This document shows, piece after piece, positions 1-7,900 of a stretch of DNA of 13,324 bases. The DNA lies in contig USSR01000119.1 in the NCBI GenBank assembly GCA_900557355.1, positions 1 through 13,324 on the forward strand, in the 5' to 3' direction. Under the pieces are notes generated by a model. That model made no database searches. It saw only the letters and a list, made by a program, of their open reading frames with translations, and was not told the DNA's origin. Origin of the DNA: an uncultured Bacteroides sp. Lineage in GTDB: Bacteria; Bacteroidota; Bacteroidia; Bacteroidales; Bacteroidaceae. Position 1 is the first letter of the stretch. The number at the start of each line of letters is the position of its first letter. Made by a program: the position numbers and the translations under genes.

Positions 1-244
1 ATGAAAAACACCCCACCCGCCATAAATCAAGCGTGTCTTTAGAAGCATAAACTACTGCGTTTTCCTTCATAGCATAAACCGCACGAATAGGATCATACTC
101 TCCTACTACTTTCCCGTTATTTTCATCCGGGGAAATACTATCATTCAGAAGAAAAAGGTGTCCACTACTTCGGACTGCCCTTATTTCATTTCCAAATCCC
201 AACAAAGCTACAATAGCGCAAAAACGAATTATTGCATTTCTCAT
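1..244 (-). CDS. Secreted protein of unknown function, N-terminal fragment cut by window edge
   Basis: An open frame of 81 codons starts at the ATG at 244-242 and runs off the left edge of the window without a stop. The first 23 or so residues (MRNAIIRFCAIVALLGFGNE, then IRA) have the basic start, hydrophobic core and small residue of a signal peptide, so the product is probably exported. The visible mature part is hydrophilic, with a stretch around residues 40-75 (EYDPIRAVYAMKENAVVYAS) that I cannot assign to a family. It has its own upstream region of 239 nt, holding a copy of the motif shared with the other two operons and a possible -7 box at 316-323. It is therefore probably a separate transcription unit in the same regulon and not the third gene of the GLUG-MG2 operon. 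Function cannot be stated from 81 residues; the signal peptide and frame are seen directly. Confidence 0.7.
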   Translation of the reverse strand, partial: MRNAIIRFCAIVALLGFGNEIRAVRSSGHLFLLNDSISPDENNGKVVGEYDPIRAVYAMKENAVVYASKDTLDLWRVGCFS

Positions 245-315
245 CTGTTGATTAGATTTTAAAAGATATTATAAATTCAATTACCCAAACATTATATAAT
301 GAAAGCTTGATGACA

Positions 316-323
316 CAAAGGAA
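316..323 (-). promoter_or_regulatory. Possible Bacteroides -7 box for the left-edge gene
   Basis: The minus strand reads TTCCTTTG here, matching the Bacteroides consensus TAnnTTTG except at the second base. It lies 72 nt before the ATG at 244 and 108 nt after the TGAAT core of the upstream motif, the same spacing seen for the GLUG operon. I see no clear -33 element, which would suit an activator-dependent promoter. The call rests mainly on the conserved spacing. Confidence 0.4.
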
Positions 324-359
324 GATAAAATCTCATCAACCTATGTCCTAGATTTGGTT

Positions 360-387
360 CAAAAAGGTCTAAATTCAGACCTTTTTG
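360..387. repeat. Perfect 11-bp inverted repeat: terminator or operator
   Basis: The arms CAAAAAGGTCT (360-370) and AGACCTTTTTG (377-387) are perfect reverse complements around a 6-base loop. On the minus strand it lies about 100 nt past the stop of the MG2-like gene and ends in a T run, so it could be a weak Rho-independent terminator for that operon, and it could work in both directions. It is also upstream of the predicted promoter of the left-edge gene. Its minus-strand arm continues as AGACCTTTTTGAAC, resembling the ACCTT-TGAA core of the nearby operator motif, so it may instead be an extra regulator binding site. Confidence 0.55.
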
Positions 388-417
388 CGGTTCAGACATC
401 TTCAGGACTATATATTA

Positions 418-456
418 CCAAAAATCATTCAGAAAGGTATAAATATAGTTCAAGAC
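418..456 (-). promoter_or_regulatory. Putative HTCS operator, copy upstream of the left-edge gene
   Basis: Read on the minus strand, this holds TCTTGAAC (455-448) and then ACCTTTCTGAATG continuing into ATTTTT (437-420). The stretch TTCTGAATGATTTTT (434-420) is identical over 15 bases to 9123-9137 on the plus strand, upstream of the other operon. The two TGAA cores are 21 bp apart here and 20 bp apart there, the difference being one extra T. The core lies 187 nt before the ATG at 244, in the same orientation to its gene as the other copies. AraC-type domains bind paired half-sites about two helical turns apart, so the HTCS encoded in this window is the natural candidate; this binding is inferred. 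Confidence 0.65.
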
Positions 457-483
457 ATTAACTGCAAATATTTATTCATTTCG

Positions 484-3342
484 TTAATGCGATGGCATTA
501 ATGCTTTTATGACATGAACCAATTCCCCATTTTCTGCTATCCCTTCTATATTTAGGAAATAATTACCTGGTTGATCAGAAGTATAAAAAGAAAAACTTGC
601 ATTACCTTGCTCATCTGTCATCAATCTCGGACTCCAATAAAGAGTAGTACGCAGATCAGGTATTTCACTATTTTTTCCAATAGTCGTATCATATTTCGGT
701 GAATAAAATTCTATTGGTTGTTGATAGCCTAAAGGATAGAATGTAGTATTTCGCATGTTTTGTTGTTGGATGTCATCATAATATTTCGACCACCATCCTA
801 GACAACGTGAATCAAAATTGTCTTTTGTAGTAACATTTAAAATTGCAATTTTTTTCCGATTAAGAGGAATACGACAATAAGCCTGACATAAATCACGACC
901 AGTATTCAAATAAAACTTCTCGCTCCACTTCAATGTTCCCTGCAACAAAGCATTCGCTCTATTTCGGTCAACATCCTTAACCAATACCATGCTCTCTACG
1001 TCACCTGGAGTTATCCAATTTACCAATATATCCGGCTTACAGAAATTATCATCGACAAACAACAATATCTGCTGATCACCATAATATACCATATCCTCGA
1101 CCAATTGCATGGATCGAGAAGAATTACTTTCTACCGCATCCAACTCATACCCGCTAAAAAGCGATGTATCACGAGTAGCCAATATTTCGTCCGCCTTCAG
1201 ACGGGCCTGCATTGCATCTGTATCTTCCACTAATGTAGAAATAGTCAGGCCTTGAGATTTCAATAATGCACGCATATCCTTATAACGTACCATTTCTCTA
1301 TCCGTGAACTTACTATAATCACGACTTCCCCACATTGGTGCCCTGACAATGATATCCTGCAACATAAAATGCAAATTATCCAAACGAGTAATCATCTCCA
1401 TATCCTCTTTCTGTACATTATGCATAGAATCTTCTTCTAACGGACTTTGTGGATAGAGGGGAATATTATGAGGATACTCTCTATCAAAAAGCTCGATTTT
1501 TCCAGTCTCCTTTGCTTTCATCTGCACAGCATTAATATGAAAACCACTGCCATCGGCATAGGCTATACTATCGAAACAGAAGTAGCCATTCTTATCAGTA
1601 GAAATAATTCGCTGGAAACCTTTCAAACTACCAGTACCGGAAATTGAAACCAAATGTTCATTACTTGATTTCGTCAAAATACCTCCAGCACTTAGCGTAC
1701 GTCCTTGCACTGCCATCTCTGTATGTTTTTCCAGAATTGGTGTTTCATATTTACCTTGAATAATTTCTGGTAACTTATATCGCCTCCATCCTTGTGTCAA
1801 CATTAGCAGATCCAAACTATTCCGAGCTATTGCACTTCCTTGTTTAAAATAAAATCCGGGAGACCGTATAGCCCCTTTTAGTTCAGAGGTTAATAACAAA
1901 TGGGAAAGAATATTGTAACATGAATCAACCGATGCGAATTTGCTATCAGTCACTGATACTGAATAAACTCCTGCTAAAGGTCGTTGGTTAGCATCTAAAA
2001 GATTAGTACTTATTGAAACGGCTTCCCGCTTCTGCTCAAGAATACCATCAATTGTCAGATTACAAATTACAGGAAGATAAGAATCTGAAAACGCAAGGCG
2101 TTCACTTAACACCTTCCCATCTTTGTTTAATAACAAAAACTGCACAACACCAGCCGGAAAATATTGTTTGGGAAACAAATATTTTTTTTGAGGCTCTTTC
2201 CACTCTTCCGACGCAATGACAATTCCACGAACATGAGCCACTAAATACAGAGACTCCAAAGGTGCTCCCTCTACAGACAATAAAGAAACTCTGAAATTCT
2301 CCCGTTGTGTGTCAACTCTCAATCCATACAATGCTTTCATATCAATAGAAGGCAACTTAAACTCTTTCCTCCGTCCAAACTTATCCACACATTTTACCAT
2401 ATATAACTTACCTGTTTCCGGAGTCAGAATAAATGATCCCATTCCTTCATGAAGCGTACGAGTAGAAGTAATCACCTCTCCAAATTCATCCACAATATCC
2501 AATTGCACATCCGCTGCATTTCCTGTACAACCAATTACTTTAAAGGCAATACGACAGGCTTGTCCGGCCAATAAATATCCGCCTTCAGGATAAAATGTCA
2601 CATCATAATCTTCATTTTGGGTAGAAATCGGCAAATACCGACGATAAACATTATCATCTTTATCCTTCATTGACAAAAGCCATGATGTATTGCCTTTCCA
2701 ATCCTTTTGGCCCCGTTCTACCATAAATCCATTCTTCATCTCTAACAGTTTCAACGACATGCCCGGCTGTTTATTTACTGACATAGTTGCCTGATTAAGG
2801 ACCATAAGGGTATCACTGGCAGTAAATTTAAAGGTCAAGTCTGGAAACTTACTATTATTCCTTACAAAAGGCTTCATCTTTATTTTATTCCATGAAACAG
2901 TCACTATTCGAACAGGACGTCTGAAAATACATTCGCTTCTATTTTTCAACATATAACGAGAATAAGCACGCAACGTATAATCACCATCAGCCAGTTCACG
3001 TCCCAAAGATAGATAACCATGATAAATACCATTATCAGGACGCACTAATGCTTGGGAAACAATAGAATCCAGAGGATTTACTAATTCTACATATATATAT
3101 TTGTCATGTAAGGGACTATGTAATGTAGCATCCACAATATAAGACCGAAACCACAAAGTATCACCTGCCATATAGGTACCTTTATCAATATGCAAATAAA
3201 CTTTTTCTTGCGGAAATACACTTAATTGAGTCACAAAACGATTGGTTAATGAATCTTTATTAAACTTTTCAGTTTGCCCATACCCCTTCATTACTCCTGC
3301 CGCAAACAAGATTAATATCAATAGAATACAAATTTTCTTCAT
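484..3342 (-). CDS. MG2/macroglobulin-like secreted envelope protein (often annotated as TonB plug or carboxypeptidase-regulatory-like)
   Basis: The 952-residue product starts with a signal peptide (about residues 1-22, ending near KGYGQ). Residues about 45-145 form an MG2-type beta-sandwich; PQEKVYLHIDKGTYMAGDTLW and the following segment ending in LADGDYTLRAYSRY are hallmarks of the Bacteroidetes MG2 family. Further sandwich domains follow, with YPEGGYLLAGQ at 251-261. A conserved LDLLMLTQGWRRY motif lies at 510-522, a carboxypeptidase-regulatory-like segment at about 540-600, and a region resembling a TonB-receptor plug at about 660-800. The C-terminal segment (about 897-948, LYWSPRLMTDEQGNASFSFY and onward) resembles an alpha-2-macroglobulin sandwich. 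I see no thioester motif (CGEQ), so it is unlikely to trap proteases covalently. It has no barrel, so it is not a TonB receptor. It lies 13 nt after the GLUG gene and is almost certainly cotranscribed with it. Similar proteins occur in many Bacteroidetes envelopes, and their role is not settled. The family is clear; the function is not. Confidence 0.8.
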   Translation of the reverse strand: MKKICILLILILFAAGVMKGYGQTEKFNKDSLTNRFVTQLSVFPQEKVYLHIDKGTYMAGDTLWFRSYIVDATLHSPLHDKYIYVELVNPLDSIVSQALVRPDNGIYHGYLSLGRELADGDYTLRAYSRYMLKNRSECIFRRPVRIVTVSWNKIKMKPFVRNNSKFPDLTFKFTASDTLMVLNQATMSVNKQPGMSLKLLEMKNGFMVERGQKDWKGNTSWLLSMKDKDDNVYRRYLPISTQNEDYDVTFYPEGGYLLAGQACRIAFKVIGCTGNAADVQLDIVDEFGEVITSTRTLHEGMGSFILTPETGKLYMVKCVDKFGRRKEFKLPSIDMKALYGLRVDTQRENFRVSLLSVEGAPLESLYLVAHVRGIVIASEEWKEPQKKYLFPKQYFPAGVVQFLLLNKDGKVLSERLAFSDSYLPVICNLTIDGILEQKREAVSISTNLLDANQRPLAGVYSVSVTDSKFASVDSCYNILSHLLLTSELKGAIRSPGFYFKQGSAIARNSLDLLMLTQGWRRYKLPEIIQGKYETPILEKHTEMAVQGRTLSAGGILTKSSNEHLVSISGTGSLKGFQRIISTDKNGYFCFDSIAYADGSGFHINAVQMKAKETGKIELFDREYPHNIPLYPQSPLEEDSMHNVQKEDMEMITRLDNLHFMLQDIIVRAPMWGSRDYSKFTDREMVRYKDMRALLKSQGLTISTLVEDTDAMQARLKADEILATRDTSLFSGYELDAVESNSSRSMQLVEDMVYYGDQQILLFVDDNFCKPDILVNWITPGDVESMVLVKDVDRNRANALLQGTLKWSEKFYLNTGRDLCQAYCRIPLNRKKIAILNVTTKDNFDSRCLGWWSKYYDDIQQQNMRNTTFYPLGYQQPIEFYSPKYDTTIGKNSEIPDLRTTLYWSPRLMTDEQGNASFSFYTSDQPGNYFLNIEGIAENGELVHVIKALMPSH

Positions 3343-3355
3343 AATGTGTATTTAT

Positions 3356-4636
3356 TTAATTTATAAAAATAGGGAATCCATCGTTTATGCCTTTTTTATC
3401 CAGCCCCCACTGGTTAAATACATTTTTTTTGTCTACCCATTTGTTCAACAAATCAACAAATGAATCCTGTTTCATCTCACTATTACTGAAATATCTAAAA
3501 GAGTCGGGTATTTTCATCGATCCGTACATGATTTCATTCCAAGCTTCAGAGCGAATTTTACTTCCTTCAAAACGAGGTTTCTTAATAGTGCTTAGTTTAC
3601 AAGATTCTTCACTCCAATAACATGCAGCTCCATCACGGTTGATACGATCAATAGTCGGTATTACCAAATTATCAGAATTGGCAAAATAAGCATATACACC
3701 TACCAACCCGTCAGTAATAACAGGATATCTAGTACGAATTTTTCCAGAGCTGTAATTATTAGCAAACAAAACTTTCCATGTAGAAATCTGTATTGGATGT
3801 AAGTTTATATGCCCGGCAATGCCACCTGCCACATCTCTTGCCATGATGATTCCTGTATTATAACAATTGGCCACAGTATCATTCGGAAGTTCTTTCAATC
3901 CTGAATCTTTTATAGACTTTTGATAAGGTTCCGTAAATTCACCTATAATACCTCCTACATGTTCATAACGCCCAATAATCTCTCCTCTATTAAAAGAATT
4001 ATAAATAGAGCCGCCTTCAAAATAACCGATAATCCCCCCAACACAACGATGCCCATAAACCTTACCATAATTACTACAGCCGATAATACGGTTTTGTCCA
4101 GAAGAAAAACCTATAAGTCCACCAGTAAAATTACGATCATTTTCCACAATACCTCCATTTGAACAATTCAATATCTGTGTATTATATGAAATATAACCAG
4201 CAATAGCACCAACATAATTGTATGCAATTATATGAGAATAGCGAATGTGAGTATTCTTCACTGTTGCTTTTTTCAAAAAACCAAATAGCCCCTGAAAAAA
4301 GGTTTCAGAACCCGCTCTCGTAAACAGACCTGCAATATAGTGTCCATTCCCGTCAAAGGTCCCTTCAAAAGGGTTCTTAGATGTTCCAATGGGGATCCAT
4401 GACTTTATTTTTGTTTGTCGATTCCACTCTTGCCATCCAATTGTATCATTTAACCAAATATCAGCTGATAGTTTGACCACTCTCCCCTGATAAGAATTCC
4501 CATTATTAACAGACTCTGAAAAAGCTCTTAAACCTTCAGCAGTAGAAATAATTAATGGATTCTCAATATATTGAGCCGCATGTATTATAGAAATAAAAGT
4601 CAAAGATATGCTCAATATAAAAAAACGTTTTTTCAT
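3356..4636 (-). CDS. GLUG-repeat secreted protein
   Basis: The 426-residue product has a signal peptide (1-20, ending SIIHA-A), with no lipobox cysteine. An N-terminal part has the STAEGLRAFSESVNNGNSY and GTFDGNGHYIAGLF patterns typical of the leader of GLUG proteins. Then come about five GLUG-like repeats of 25-30 residues built on GGIIG, a variable loop, and NCxNxGxI: near 142-168, 170-195, 199-222, 228-265 and 271-302. Such repeats form a beta-helix or beta-roll. The end, QWGLDKKGINDGFPIF, is the usual closing motif of these proteins. GLUG proteins are found on bacterial surfaces and are often linked to adhesion or to proteases, but no catalytic domain is present here. It is first in an operon with the MG2-like gene and has its own upstream copy of the regulon motif. 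The start at 4636 is the only one that gives a proper signal peptide. Role beyond an exported repeat protein is unknown. Confidence 0.8.
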   Translation of the reverse strand: MKKRFFILSISLTFISIIHAAQYIENPLIISTAEGLRAFSESVNNGNSYQGRVVKLSADIWLNDTIGWQEWNRQTKIKSWIPIGTSKNPFEGTFDGNGHYIAGLFTRAGSETFFQGLFGFLKKATVKNTHIRYSHIIAYNYVGAIAGYISYNTQILNCSNGGIVENDRNFTGGLIGFSSGQNRIIGCSNYGKVYGHRCVGGIIGYFEGGSIYNSFNRGEIIGRYEHVGGIIGEFTEPYQKSIKDSGLKELPNDTVANCYNTGIIMARDVAGGIAGHINLHPIQISTWKVLFANNYSSGKIRTRYPVITDGLVGVYAYFANSDNLVIPTIDRINRDGAACYWSEESCKLSTIKKPRFEGSKIRSEAWNEIMYGSMKIPDSFRYFSNSEMKQDSFVDLLNKWVDKKNVFNQWGLDKKGINDGFPIFIN

Positions 4637-4675
4637 TTACGTAGAATTTAAAATTAGTACTCATTTATCAAAAGA

Positions 4676-4683
4676 CAAAATTG
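4676..4683 (-). promoter_or_regulatory. Possible Bacteroides -7 box for the GLUG-MG2 operon
   Basis: The minus strand reads CAATTTTG, one base from TAnnTTTG, 40 nt before the ATG at 4636. The same C-for-T change is in the -7 box of the plus operon (CAACTTTG). The box is 108 nt from the motif core at 4791. A short inverted repeat, ACTTTC with GAAAGT (4686-4700), sits just upstream, where a -33 element would partly fall. Confidence 0.45.
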
Positions 4684-4775
4684 AGACTTTCCGAGAAAGT
4701 TGAAGTACAGAAATCAATCAAATGGGTTTAAATTTGGAGCAATGATAAAATTACTTATTTATGTTATGGCAGTTA

Positions 4776-4816
4776 GTTCGAGAATTATTCATAAGGTTTA
4801 AAAATCAATTAATATT
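4776..4816 (-). promoter_or_regulatory. Putative HTCS operator, copy upstream of the GLUG-MG2 operon
   Basis: Aligned without gaps to 9101-9141 on the plus strand, the minus-strand sequence here agrees at 30 of 41 positions and at 21 of 25 in the central part. The shared pattern is TGATTTT, one base, A, one base, ACCTT, one base, TGAAT, one base, ATT. Most of the central differences are transitions, as expected of a conserved site drifting. The core TGAAT begins at 4791, 155 nt before the ATG at 4636, and points toward the gene. HTCS binding is inferred. Confidence 0.6.
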
Positions 4817-4844
4817 TTAAAAGTAATGAGAATAAATACACCAT

Positions 4845-4893
4845 AAAAACATCATGAATATCAACTATAAAACAGATAGTCGATATTCATGAT
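4845..4893 (-). terminator. Rho-independent terminator of the HTCS gene
   Basis: Beginning 23 nt after the HTCS stop, ATCATGAATATC pairs perfectly with GATATTCATGAT (arms 4882-4893 and 4851-4862). After one mismatch, five more pairs (ACTAT/ATAGT) close on a 7-base loop. On the minus strand the hairpin is followed by G and then TTTTT (4849-4845). The stem is AT-rich but long (17 pairs). It separates the HTCS transcript from the GLUG operon, which has its own promoter region further on. Confidence 0.7.
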
Positions 4894-4916
4894 AAATCAT
4901 ACTAAGATTAATATAT

Positions 4917-7900
4917 TTATAATTTATTAATTTTAGTATCTGCTTTTTGAAACTCTTTAGGAGTCACCCCAAATTCCTCTTTGAAACATGTCGAAAAATA
5001 TTTAGGATTGGAGAATCCACACGTATACGCAACTTCTGATACAGATATTGATTTATTTCTCAACATCTTTACGCCTTGCTTTAAACGGACATTCCGGATA
5101 AACTCAACCGGGGACAAACCTATTATCGCTTTTGTCTTACGATAAAGAGAAGATTTGGACATAGCCAAAGCATCTGCCAACTGAATGACGTCAAACGTAG
5201 AAGAAGATAAATTTTCTTGTATAACCTCTATAACCTTCTCCAAGAATTCTTTATCAATATCGGTCGCATCCAACAAATTAAAGTTTATGTCCTCTATATC
5301 AGTACGAAATTCTTCTTGCTTGGTCCTTTTATCCATTAAGAAATTATCAAGACGCGCTTCAAGTACCTTTAACTCAAAAGGTTTGGATATATAGGCATTA
5401 GCTCCGGCATTATAACATTCAATACGATCCTCTGCCGTATTTTTCGCTGTTAATAGAATAATAGGTATATGACTCGTCTCTAAATTTCCCTTAATGGTGC
5501 GACATAATTCCAAACCATCCATTTCAGGCATCATAACATCACTTACAATGATATCGACTTCATTATCTTTCATCAGTTCTAAAGCTTCTACCCCATTTTT
5601 AGCCATCATCACATGATAACGTCTGGACAAAATACGCTCCATTAAATACAATAATTCTTCATTGTCTTCTACTAGTAACAAATGAATATCATTAACTGTA
5701 GTTTCCACATTCTCTCCTTCATGCTGCTCCCAAGCTTCCATATCAACATCTACAATATCCGTCCTACCTTCCTTTCTCAGCTCCTGTGATGATTCGATAT
5801 TTATCTCACTCTCAGCATAGCTTTCTTTATCAATAGGAATAATTACTGTAAATGAAGTTCCTTTTTCTATTTCACTTTCTACACTAATTGTTCCGTGGTG
5901 TATTTCCAACAAGTCTTTTGTAAGTGAAAGTCCTATGCCATTAGTTTCACTAGATACCCAATGTTGATTAGTATAGAACCGCGTAAATATCTTATCTAGA
6001 TCTTCAGGAGCAATCCCCTTGCCTGTATCACTGACTATAATAGATAAATAAGTATGCCCATTCTGCGAATGGGTCGATAGTGCAATCTTTATTTCTCCCC
6101 CTTCTTCTGTATATTTACAAGCATTAGATAAAAGATTAAAGACCACTTTATCTATCTTATCTACATCAAAATATGCTTGTATTGTGTCCTCTGATGATTC
6201 AAAAGAAATTGTCAACTTTTTCTTTTGAATTAAAGGCATAAAATTAGAATTACAAACATTGTAAATCAAAGATACAATATCTCCTGAAGTTACTTTCAAT
6301 TTCATATTTCCACTCTCAACTTTACGGAAGTCAAGAATCTGCTGCAACAATCTTTTCAAGCGGTTTACATTAGCACGAATCATTTCAAACTGTGGAATCT
6401 TATTCTTGTAAGTGATTTCTGCATCATCAATCAAACAAGTAACAATAGTCAAAGGAGTGAGAAGATCATGAGAAATATTCGTAAAATAACGCAATTTAGC
6501 CTGAACGAGTTCTTCCGATTTTTCCTTTTCAATCTGAACTATTCTCAATTCATGACGCAATTGCATCCTTCGTTTTGTCCTATAATAAAATGAATAACCA
6601 GCCAATAAAACAAACACAACATAAGCCGTATAAGCCCACCAAGTCTCGTAAAATGCCGGAGCTTTATCCACTTGTATCTTCGTTACAAGACTACTCCATA
6701 ATCCGTTTACATCTGTTGCCTTTACACAAAAAGTACGTTTCCCTTTTGGAAGCTGATTATAATACGCAAAACGACGTCCATCTTTAATATACACCCAGTC
6801 TTTATCTACTCCTTCCATTTTATAAGCATATTGTATTTTTGTTGGGAAACTATAATTTAAGGAAGAAAAATCAATCTCAATATTCTGGTCTTCAGCATGT
6901 AATTTTAATGTCCGCTTAAGCAAATTAAAACGTTCATTAGTCTTTCCTGTCAATAATGACTCATCATCCATTTTCACATCTACAATGTGTGTCCGAATTT
7001 TCTTTGGTTTATCAGCCAACTTTTTATAAGGGACAAACACCGCAATGCCCCTATTACCTCCATAAAACATTTCTCCTACCGGACTTTTAAAGCAAGAATG
7101 TTTAGGGAAAGAGTTTACAACAATATCCTGTCCAGCCTGATAACTAATCTGCCCTCCAGTCTTAGGGTCATATTCTATAATCTTCTTGTTAGTAGAAATC
7201 CAAAGATGACCTGTATCATCCATCTTCATATCCTGTACCCCCTCAGTTAAAGTAGGAAATATATCAGAATAATCCTCAACCGTTTTTGTTTTTTGGTCAT
7301 ATAGAAAGACATAACCTTCTTGACTCCCCATCCATACTCGTCCTTCTTCATCTGTACATAGATCTTCGATATTATCACTGATTAAACGTCCTGACGCCAT
7401 ATCAAACTTTACAATATTTTCTTTTCTAATCTGGAAATCCTCAGATACAGTCAAACAAAAAACACCATTGCGTCTTGTGCTAATCCATATATGTCCTGAA
7501 TTATCTTCAGCTAGGCCTGTTATTTCCCTTTGGAGAAAACCAGTTTCCTTTAATATATTATGACTATTGGCAGGTTTCACCAACAATCCCAATGATGTTA
7601 CAATCCATACATTCTGTTTTTTATCTTCATAAAAGAATTGTGGATTATTGCCTGCCCCTTTGGTATATTGTTGCAAATTTAGACGAGAAATAAGTCGTAT
7701 TTTCCCATTCTCCTTTTTCATTGTATAAATAAATGGCTGATAAGATGGGCCGACCCATATTTCATCATTTGAAGAGGAATATCCAATAAAATTAATAGTC
7801 TCCATGCCTGACAAACTATTCAAGTCCGGTATATCCTTATACCAAATAATTTTATCGCTATCTTTTTTATAAATTCCTAATCCTAAACGATTTTGATTTA

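Noticed and set aside
291-300. Palindrome ATTATATAAT in the leader of the left-edge gene
   Set aside because: Short, purely A/T and expected by chance in this composition.
484-3342. Reading the 952-residue protein as a TonB-dependent receptor
   Set aside because: Only a plug-like segment is visible; there is no beta-barrel and the bulk is MG2-type sandwich domains.
2168-3430. Runs of eight T on the plus strand (near 2172 and 3423) as possible phase-variation tracts in the MG2 and GLUG genes
   Set aside because: Both encode ordinary lysine-containing stretches in intact frames, and eight-base A/T runs are common in AT-rich genes.
4686-4700. Inverted repeat ACTTTC/GAAAGT as a separate operator
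   Set aside because: Six-base arms with no second copy upstream of the other units; noted only as part of the promoter region.
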